Origin: Rotaria sp. Silwood1
Taxonomy: Eukaryota; Rotifera; Eurotatoria; Philodinida; Philodinidae
Assembly (NCBI GenBank): GCA_905250075.1
Contig: CAJNOP010000023.1
Location: 62,001-126,000, forward strand
Length of the DNA stretch: 64,000 nucleotides
Reading direction: 5' to 3'
A program made the position numbers and the translations under genes. Under the pieces are notes generated by a model. It did not search any database and was not told where the DNA came from. It worked only from the letters and a program-made list of their open reading frames with translations. Shown in pieces: positions 55,165-64,000 of the stretch (positions are counted from its first letter, which is position 1; every line of letters begins with the position of its first letter).

Positions 55165-57766
55165 TTATTTTATGTTATACGTTTCATTAGGATATACTTT
55201 GGGTAATCGTGTAGATTTTTTATTCTGAATTAAGAATTCTTTAAATGCTTTAACTGCATAAGCATCAAATAATTTTGAATTCTAGTTCAAATAAAAACAA
55301 AAGACAAAGATTCTTTTTTTTCTATTAATGAAATTTTATACATGATCTTACTAATTGATTATTTTTTTCGAGAAGATTCGATATTTGAGAATCATCAATT
55401 GAGTACAATTGTTGTTTATTAGTATTCAAAAATGTTTTAGAATTTTTAAACATTTTTGAGTTTAATTCTGTTGTTAAATTATTTTGTGATACTTCCGCTT
55501 GAATCTAAATAAAATGAAAAAAAATTATTAATTAGCTTTTACTACATAATCATTTACTTTGTTAAGTATTTGTTCATTATCTGAAGTATTTTTTAATGAT
55601 TGACGAAGACTTTTTGGTATAATATTAAGTTGATGAATATTTGTTGGTACATATATTGATGATGATAGATGATTATCGACAGAGAATAAATCTATTAATG
55701 TATTTTCATCGAATATATTCGAATTTTGTTGATTATCCATTGTATCATTATCGAGAGAATGAAGAAAAGAAAGTAATTTTTGAATACAACAATGTGTATT
55801 TGAATTGATCTAAAAGAGAAGTTTGTCTTGGAGAAATTAATTTAGAATAATTGAATAAATTTTACTTCTGAATCGAATGATTTTTGACTGAATTTTGTAC
55901 CGGAATTTTTAACTTTGGGTTTTTCAGCTCGACGAAGACGTTCAACAAGTTCTGCATATGGATTAGTATTACCAGTTGAGATAAGATTATGTGAACTTGA
56001 TGCAAGTTGTGATGTTGTACCAAGTTCGGATTTTTGTATCGATCGATGACTGAAAAGAATAATATCTAACTATAGTCGATTAGTGATGTAACAGTGAACC
56101 GATCTTATGTACAACTGTGTAGTGGTCTAAACATATACATACAGACTGTTGGTGAATGCATGATAAAACTACGACGGTGTTGGATTGATTTCGATTTTTT
56201 TTCGACTGAGGAAAGCAATTCAAGAAAATAGTTGAATTCTATAAAACATGAACTGACTGTGAGAATGGACAAGGGAGTGTTTCTGAATGTTAAATGGCTT
56301 TTGAGTCGGGACTATGGGTGTCATGTAGGTTTTAATGAGTTACGAGTACTCTGAAAAAACTTCAGGCTAATAGTTGATTACTAACGACATACTGTATTTT
56401 TTAGCAAAATGTTCTGCTTCTCCTCAGGAACATCAGGAAAACCGATTTTCGAATTTCGATTTAAAACTCTGCATAGAAATAAGTGTTGAAGAGAATATTT
56501 TAATGTGAAAGTTTTAAATTATTTGATTGCATCTATTCTGAAATAAGAACATCGAAATCGACCTGTTGTATATGTGCGACTTGAAAAACATGCTTTTACC
56601 ATCGCCATATCATGAGATAGAAAAAAATCAAAATATATGAAACTATTAAAATAAAGTATTCTTATTAAGACGTGTCTCTATGGACAATTTCAAGTCGAAA
56701 TTCGAAACCCAATTTTTCTGATATTCTTGAGAAAGCCATGATATTCTGCTAAAAAATACAGTATCTTAGCAGTAATAAACTATTAGCTCGAACTCTTTTC
56801 AGGGTATTCATAGCTCATTAAAGTATACATAATACACTAAGAAACGTTCCCTCTTTAGTTCTCACAGTTGGATCATGTTTTATAAAATTCAATTATTTCT
56901 TAAAAGTGACTTTCCATCGATCGAAAAAGTCAAAATGAATCTAAGATCACCGTCGTTTTATTCTGTATGACATGTTGAGACTAGTGATTCTCATCACCGT
57001 TACATTTCCATTATTGATATTAATAATGAACCTATTCGAAAGTAGAGATGTCGACGATTTTTTACTAAATTGTGATATTGAATGATTGACATTATTTTTA
57101 GTAAACATTGATTTAACTGGTGATAGTAATTTTTTTGAAGATAATTGGCGACTGTCATCAAGAACATTATTGGTTACAGCAAAGTTTGCTTCAGTGTCTA
57201 TTGAAGGTCGAGATGTAGTATTGACTTGAAAAATATTGTCCGGAAAGTTCTATACAACACTATAATTATATATTACAATAATAATTTAATACAAATAAAT
57301 ATAACCTCAGCTTGTATTAATTTCTCTAATTCATCAAGTTCAGTTTGATCCAATGTAAGTGCATGATTTTTCCTCATTATTGATGAATGACAACATTCTG
57401 ATGGTAATAATGGATCACATTTTTTATCTAGTTTTCGATTATTTACATCGACTAAAGGTTTTTTTTCTAATGCCGAAGATTCAACAGAAATATTTAAAGA
57501 TTTTTGTTTAATACGTGGTAATTGAAATTGTTTATAACATTCATGATCATTTCGTATTGTTTTTAAACGTTCACGAAAATCACCATATTTAGTCAAATAA
57601 CTTCAAAAATAAATAAAAGAATTTTAATATCCCATTAATCTTGATTTAAAAACAAAAAAAAAGAGAAGCATACTTATGCCATAATTTACTAAAACAAAAC
57701 AGATTCCCAACTATAAATTCGTATTTATTGAGATTTTACTTACTCATATAATTTGCTACAAGTCAT
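55165..57766 (-). CDS. Unrecognised 418-aa protein, 8 exons
   Basis: Exons 57766-57744, 57688-57674, 57600-57306, 57249-57032, 56049-55866, 55809-55558, 55504-55352 and 55281-55165 sum to 1257 nt, 418 aa, all in frame. It begins MTCSKLYDKLWHNYLTKYGDFRERLKTIR. A probable helix, LTLDQTELDELEKLIQAE, lies at about residues 85-105, another NPYAELVERLRRAEKP near 210, and a C-terminal helix AYAVKAFKEFLIQ near 390. The rest is Ser/Asn/Lys-rich and probably disordered. No catalytic motif, signal or membrane segment. Exon 2 is a 15-nt microexon, and intron 4 (about 980 nt) is almost filled by a palindromic repeat. It diverges from the RGS22-like gene, leaving about 540 bp between starts. Function not known to me. 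Confidence 0.65.
56088..57004. mobile_element. 0.9-kb palindromic (foldback) element in an intron
   Basis: The left half reads as the reverse complement of the right half over most of its length. Paired blocks: TGTAACAGTGA at the left end with TCACCGTTACA at the right; ATAAAACTACGACGGTG with CACCGTCGTTTTAT; TATAAAACATGA with TCATGTTTTATA; AATGAG with CTCATT; ACTGTATTTTTTAGCA with TGCTAAAAAATACAGT; TTTCGAATTTCGA with TCGAAATTCGAAA. Each end is flanked by TA, suggesting a Tc1/mariner-type target, but this is not proven. No transposase. Arms differ at many sites, so it is old. A related copy lies at 28285-28850. Confidence 0.7.
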
Positions 57767-58305
57767 GTTCTACTCGTAAATAAATAGAAAAACTAAGATA
57801 AACATTTGTTGCTAAGATAAATTCATTTATTCGTCATGCAATACAATAATTCTTATAGGTATTTGTTCTACTTATTATCGATTAATATTAAAACATTAAT
57901 TTTTCAAATTTCGTTATTTATGTAAGTAAAGAATATTACTATCTCATAACGACTCTCTTTTCATACAAGATCTTTATTTTAATCACAACATATGATTTTG
58001 ATAATCAAAAAATTCATACAACATCAAATCATTTTATTAAATGATTTACACCAATACTAGTGAGATTTTTATTACTTATAACACTTGTTTGTCGATTTCT
58101 ATTATGGATTTTACAAGAACATTGTTTGTATGATTAATCAATTCAAAAGCAGAATTACATTCACTATCCTTCAGTAGTATATCTATACTATAGTTTAAAT
58201 TGTCAGGTATTAAATAATCGAAAATATGTTCAAATAATCTTCGCGCATAGTTTTTGTTTGTTTATAAAAATTCGCGCTTTATATCTAAAACTTTGTCTTA
58301 TTGTA
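57767..58305. promoter_or_regulatory. Divergent promoter region
   Basis: About 540 bp between two divergent starts (the leftward 418-aa gene and the rightward RGS22-like gene). No specific element was identified; a shared bidirectional promoter is inferred from spacing alone. Confidence 0.35.
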
Positions 58306-61300
58306 ATGACAATCAATAATATTCGTCAACAACGTTCTAGTTCTTATCAAATAGATAATGTAATAGATTATGGATTAAATTTGTTTGATTATTATCTATT
58401 AAATAGTTAGATACGAAACAAACTCATACACAAAATACAAATGATTCAGTTAATAATTCGATAAATAATTTTAAGAATAAAATTTTAACTGGTATTCATG
58501 GTAAAATATTTTTTTAATAAACAAATCATATTAACGATGTATATCATTAGATGAAAATTATCATTGGCTTTTTGAAAATTCAAAGAGTGTACTTGATGAT
58601 ATATTCAGTTATCCATTATTAATTGATTATTTTAATGTCTATCTTTCATTACCCGTAGGTTATTTCAAACTAAATGTCTTAATGGACCGGAATATGAATC
58701 AAAGGCAACCAGCTCATGTCCCATTCATATAATTGCATTGAATAAGTTTTTAATACATAAGTGAGCAAGTATATTTCAAGTAGCAGTAGTTGATGTATAA
58801 AAAAAATGTTCTGAAATACAAAAACAAAACTTTTCAGCATAAAAATGTGTTTGCTTTTTTATTATTAATAACAACATATGTCAATGGTTGTCATTTCAAA
58901 AGAAATTTGATACATTCAGATGTATACTGCTTTGTATATGATAATCAACTAGCACTAGTAGTGGAAGAGAAAAATAATAACAAAAATTAATGATGGAAAA
59001 GATTCTTTATGTATTTGCTGTTCATCACCGAAATGTTTTAGTCAGTAGAAGAGTTATATGGAATTTTCGAAAAAGAATGTATTGTAAATACGTAAAATCT
59101 TTTGAAAAGTTTATATATTATTTAAGAGTCAATCCGTGAATGCCTAGTCTATGATTTTTCTATTCAAAAATTCTGACTCATTGAGACCTTTGGTTTAAAT
59201 AATATTTTGTTTTAAATGAAATATAAATTTAGATTTTTGGACAACGTGTTCTTTGTCATCGTTTAACACATCAATTTGATTTTGATCCTCCAATATTAGT
59301 TAAACATCAGGTATAATATTTTTCATATTCAATCAAAATCTATATCATATAGACTTCTGAGCAAATTTATGAAGAAGCAAAAGAATGGTTAATTCATTGT
59401 CGATTAGATAATTATATTCATACAGATATTTATATTGAGAGTCTTCTTATTTTATTACTTACAACAACAGATGATTCAATAGGTTAATTTATTCAGAAAT
59501 AATACTATGAAAAAAATTATTCAAATATTTTAGAATTATCTTCGACCTTACATACATTTATTCAATCAAAAGAAACAACACTCAAAGAACAATCACATAT
59601 ATTTTCAACAGTAGCTGATGTTCGACAATTTCATCAAGTAAAATTTGTTTTTTTTTTATTTTTATAAGTAAAGAAAAAAGAATATTTTTTTTTTTTTGAA
59701 TAGTTTCTTCAAACTACATCAGGAATTAAATATTGGAATTTCTTTATTGATTCAATGCGTTTACTTCAATCACGATATTCATCTCGATCTACTCGTATTG
59801 ATATTTCATATTTGAATTTTATCTATAAATACTATTCTCAATATCATGAATTTCATTCGATTACTAATAGTTTTGGTGATACTCGAATGCCTGATTCGAG
59901 TACACCAGATTCAATATGGTTTCAAATGGCAATCAATGCAATGCATCAATTACGTATATATTGGTTACCACGATATCTTAGTCAATTATTTTCATCATCT
60001 CAATTGAAGAAAAAACCTTCAACAATTGAAACAAATTCAAAACCGATTGAGAATATTATTAAAACATCATCAGATAATGTTATTGTAACACCTAACAATC
60101 ACTTATCAACGATTGATTCAAAAAGAAAAAAAGAACCTAATTTAGTTAAATATACTCTAGATAATATCTCTTATCTTGATTACTATCCTCAACAATATAT
60201 ACAAATTCAATCATCTGAACAAGATGATTTTCAACAAAGCTTTGAAGAATTAAGTGAACGAAATGATAATAATCAAATAGATACGAATTCTAAATTAAAA
60301 TTTGAAGTTCCACTATATTCATCATCAGATCGTTCAATTGAAGATTATGCTACAAATGTTAATCTTGAATTATTTTATCGTATACTTGTGTCAGATTCAT
60401 TGGCTGGATCACCATTTCTTCAATATATTTCTCAAATAGTACCTAAAACTGATGTAATTTCATTTCAAACTTGTATTCATTGTATTACCGATGCTGAAAT
60501 TGTATTATCTATTCCGTCCGAAAAGTTTAAAGAGAAAATTCTTAAACAATTTATTTCTCGGTGAACAATTCAATTTAAAATATGTAAGAATTATTCTCTA
60601 TGTTTATAGATATATTGAAGTAACAGCTACAGCAGTATTACCTAATCAAATATTAGATAATATCGACGAACAAAGACATGAATTAATTAAAGAATTAATA
60701 AATAATAATAATAATAACAACAATCAATACCCTCTTCTTTGGAAAATTTTATTAAAAATTACAAAAGTAAAGTATTTTTGTTTGTTTCTAAATTGAAAAT
60801 TCATATTCATATTTCTATGAAACATGATCTAAAAGGAGTGTAGAAATATGGAGATAGAAATTTCGGTCCACACTTCTTTCTTAGACTGTAACAGACACTG
60901 TTATCACCTATCACATATGCTATCAGATCTGAAGTTGAATCCAAAGGTTTTGGACCCATCAGCCTCTACTAGTCAAAGACGATGACAGATGCTGTTAGTA
61001 TACAATGAAAGACTATATATATCAATAAAATCTCGTTCTAATACATGAAATACTTCGTAATTGCATTTTTGGAGGTTTAACTAAAATAATAGTGAAGAAA
61101 TGTGTCTTAAAATAGATTGAGTACAATGACCACATAGAAATTGCGCTAATATCTTTTTTGTTTTTTAGTTCTTAATTCCTCACTTTCTTCATTATATTAA
61201 ATTCGATCGACTTCGTTGTCTCATTAAAGTAAACGTTATTATTTTTTATTTTTCAAATAATTTTATTCTTTCGTCAAATTAAGGGCAAAACTTTAAATAT

Positions 61301-62983
61301 AAATCTTATCATTAATGATCTTCATCATATATTACCTTCAGTCAATTTTGATAAATTACTAACAGATCAACAAAATATTAAAGAAACTATTTTAAAACAA
61401 ACATATTCCACTGAAAGAGAAATTTTCTTAAAAAACTATTTGACTACTTGTAATGAACAACAAAAAGATCTTATAAAGCTTTTCATTCAAAATCAATATT
61501 ATACAACTGAAAAACAAATCAATACAGATGAACAATGTGAATTTCGAATTGGTGAACGATTTCCGCCATTAACTGATCATGAACTTGAACAAGAATTACG
61601 TCGATTTTGTACAAAATTTGAGCAAAAAAATATCGAAACCATTTTTGGAAAATCATTTGATGCTCCAATAATACCTCATCAAACAAATATTTCAGTATAA
61701 AAATTTATTTCATATGATTCATTAATCAGTATTATTCTTCATTGTAGACATTCATTGGTGATCCATTATCACATAATACAACAAACCAAACATTATTATC
61801 AAATGAATATTTAGAATTGAATACAATTGATACATTTACACTTGAAATAATTAATTCAGCTCGAGAAATATATGAAATCGATCGTTTTATATCGAATATA
61901 ATGAATGAAAGTATTAATCTTATTCAAAACTATCCTTTAATAAAATCAATAAAAAGTGATTCAACTTCGTCATCATTATCATCAATATCTGATGACATAC
62001 TTATAACGAATTCTTCATCAATATTAACCTATCCAGAAGTTATTACAAATAATATTAATCAAAATGCATTTGTATCTTTAAATTCATCTGAAACAAATTT
62101 TATAATGTCAAAGAAAATAAACGAAAAAAAAATTCTTTCATTAATTGGTTCATATTTTATTAATTCATCAAATATAACTAATGATAATTTAATTTCTCAA
62201 ATTGAATACACAATTATAAATAATAATCTAGATCCTATTATAAATAATTATTTAAAAGAAAATCATTTAAAATCTCTTAATGAATTTTCTCTTCATCAAA
62301 ACTTCGAATCATTTTCACCCTCATTTCATAATTCAATTAAAAAATTAATTATTACTCATACAGGTATTGGTCAATTATCTATTGATTTAACTAAAACAAA
62401 TATTCTGTCTAATAAACATGATATTCTCACAAATAATAATAAAATTAAATTATATACAAATAATCATATTGAATTTCTTTTAGCAAATATCAAATCATAT
62501 AATTTTGATAATGATAAACAAGAATTACATTTATATCTTGATAATTTTAAATTACCTGATATAACTAAATTTTCAATAATAAATAATAAAAATATAAATA
62601 AACAAGCAGAATTTTTTCATGAAACAATTAAATTTACACATGAAGATAAATGTAATGAAATAAAAAATTTTATTATTGAAAAGAAAATTTCCTATTTTCA
62701 AAATAATGAACAACAACAATTAATAGAATTTATTCAAAATAATATTAATAATCATCAATGGCCATTACATGAATATATTGGTATACAAGGACAACGTTCA
62801 TGGCGTGCATTAAAATTAGCAAGTGATATTTCAAATTTTGATAATGGATTTATGTTAAATTATCATAAAGATTTCGATTGGATTTCAATTGATAATAATT
62901 ATGGTTCATTTGATCAACGAACTTATTTAATTATACGAAATTTTCAACGACGTATTGAAAAAATAAAAACTATTCATACATAA
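58306..62983 (+). CDS. RGS22: RGS22-like protein, 11 exons
   Basis: Exons 58306-58359, 58407-58500, 58551-58654, 59233-59310, 59353-59482, 59534-59637, 59704-60560, 60610-60766, 61169-61228, 61284-61694 and 61748-62983 sum to 3285 nt, 1094 aa. Exon 3 has SVLDDIFSYPLLIDYFNVYLSLP, the degenerate RGS-fold start seen at the N-terminus of RGS22 (LLVDYFNxFLSLP). Further segments fit the helical repeats: AKEWLIHCRLDNYIHTDIYIESLLILL; GIKYWNFFIDSMRLLQSRY; and INAMHQLRIYWLPRYLSQL, which matches the LLLYWAPRF segment of RGS22. LAGSPFLQYISQIV and ILLKITKFLIPHFLHYIKF resemble later RGS repeats. The C-terminal exon is Ser/Asn-rich. In mammals RGS22 is a testis and cilium-associated binder of G-alpha subunits; the role here is inferred. 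AATAAA near 63054. Confidence 0.72.
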
Positions 62984-63738
62984 AAATAATCAATTTTCAT
63001 ATTCATCATTGATAATAATAAAATTTTCATTATATTAAATGAATATTTCTCTTTAATAAACTATGACATCTAATCAACTAATTGTCAGTATGAGAGACAT
63101 AGAAAAAAAATCATGACTGACATTCTAGAAATTTTCTTACGCATGATTGTACGCGTCTTTTTTAATAGAAAAGATAGATTACGAGACGATGTCATTATCT
63201 TCATCTATCAGAATCTATTCGGCTTAATGAAGGAAATAGATACTTCAACAAATTTCATACCATATGTTTGACAAGTTTATTAAATCTTATATCAATTGTT
63301 CTTTTTTAGAGTAATCTTTGAACAATATATTGGATATGGATAATGAATGTATCGAGAAAAATAGATATAACTGTCTGGAAAGTTAGAATTCTAAATTAAG
63401 TACACTGTTACATTTATCCATGGCTTATATAGATCATAAACACGATCAGCATGCATTTAATATGATATCGTTAGAAACCGAACTAAATATTCTGGGAAAC
63501 TTTTTATTTGTTCTCAAATTATTGACATGCTAAATCTTTTCATTTTATTGTTTTTTCATTACTCTAACATGAATGTTCATCATAGTGATCAATATAAATT
63601 TCTATTAAAAGTTCCTTTTTTCCTCTCTCACAGCAAATATTTGTTATATGCAAGAAATGAAAGTTTGAAAATAATATATTCTTTATATTATCATTCGGAG
63701 ACAAAAACAAAACAACAATAATAATGATACGCAAATAT
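62984..63738. other. Tail-to-tail spacer, no gene seen
   Basis: 3' UTR region of the RGS22-like gene and of the partial gene on the minus strand. Overlapping 60-80 codon frames at 63527-63800 are not supported. Confidence 0.4.
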
Positions 63739-64000
63739 TTAACATAAAGTTTCTGTATAGTTTTGTTTCGGTACATTAATTTCCTTTGAATAGATATCAA
63801 AATAATTTGGATTACTCCATTGTGATGTTTGAGGAAAATATTGTGCTACTTCAAGGTCACATGGATCATCGGATGGTGGTACTTGTTCAAACATATTATA
63901 TGACGGACGTGAATAAAACTGTTTTTGTTTGTGTCCAATTGGTTTAAAAGCACTATTTTTTGTACTAATAAAATCACTTAATGGAACATAGTTTGAACGA
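63739..64000 (-). CDS. 3' end of an unrecognised gene (partial)
   Basis: On the minus strand the frame is open from the window edge to a stop at 63741-63739, giving at least 86 aa. It includes YVPLSDFISTKNSAFKPIGH, an aromatic-rich QFYSRPSYNMFEQVPPSDDP and a tail ending YTETLC. Codon use matches its neighbours. No family recognised; short extended peptides rich in Tyr, Pro and Phe can be seen in microtubule inner proteins, but that is only a thought. Start lies outside the window. Confidence 0.5.
   Translation of the reverse strand, partial: RSNYVPLSDFISTKNSAFKPIGHKQKQFYSRPSYNMFEQVPPSDDPCDLEVAQYFPQTSQWSNPNYFDIYSKEINVPKQNYTETLC

Noticed and set aside
58655-59232. Frame at 58790-58990 as a separate gene
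   Set aside because: Falls in intron 3 of the RGS22-like gene and has no domain; the flanking exons join in frame.

Overview
The window is metazoan nuclear DNA: strongly AT-rich, with spliced genes whose introns are mostly about 45-100 nt and a few of 0.4-1.2 kb. Frizzled, Groucho/TLE, a synaptotagmin-like protein and an RGS22-like protein make it an animal. The short introns, AT-rich codon use and many foldback repeats would suit a rotifer (bdelloid or similar), but no sequence here proves the lineage. Exon models were built by hand from splice signals, homology and frame. Each complete multi-exon model given below closes to a whole number of codons, which supports the joins.

Layout, left to right. 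0.9-2.9 kb (-): DPH6, diphthamide synthesis, with a GC-AG intron. 4.4-5.4 kb (-): Rab7. 9.0-12.5 kb (-): Groucho/TLE co-repressor, followed by a microsatellite-rich upstream field (12.5-17 kb) that holds a CpG-rich patch. 17-21 kb: no firm gene, one exon-like fragment. 21.2-25.4 kb (+): PNUTS/PPP1R10-like PP1 regulator. 25.7-27.7 kb (+): TFIIB. 28.3-28.9 kb: a long palindromic repeat. 30.6-32.7 kb (-): Frizzled. 34.1 kb: weak LINE endonuclease relic. 34.6-35.7 kb (-): nucleoside hydrolase. 36.46-36.88 kb: hAT-type foldback MITE with an 8-bp target duplication. 38.3-49.1 kb (+): a 17-exon CCCH / RRM-like / KH-like / WWE / PARP-fold protein whose catalytic His and Tyr are replaced. 49.6-50.0 kb (-): small PLDc_N-type membrane protein. 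50.9-51.3 kb (+): His-rich orphan. 52.5-54.0 kb (+): synaptotagmin-like protein. 55.2-57.8 kb (-): unrecognised 418-aa protein with a 0.9-kb palindrome filling one intron. 58.3-63.0 kb (+): RGS22-like protein, divergent from it. 63.7 kb to the end (-): 3' end of an unrecognised gene.

The genes are independent household and signalling genes, not an operon or cluster. Loose themes are transcription (Groucho, PNUTS, TFIIB), membrane traffic (Rab7, synaptotagmin-like) and Wnt output (Frizzled at the membrane, Groucho in the nucleus), but nothing shows that the linkage matters. The most notable items are the PARP-like gene with degenerate active-site residues and its domain mix, and a set of long imperfect palindromes in introns and spacers. 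These palindromes would make long hairpins in pre-mRNA and look like non-autonomous DNA transposons.
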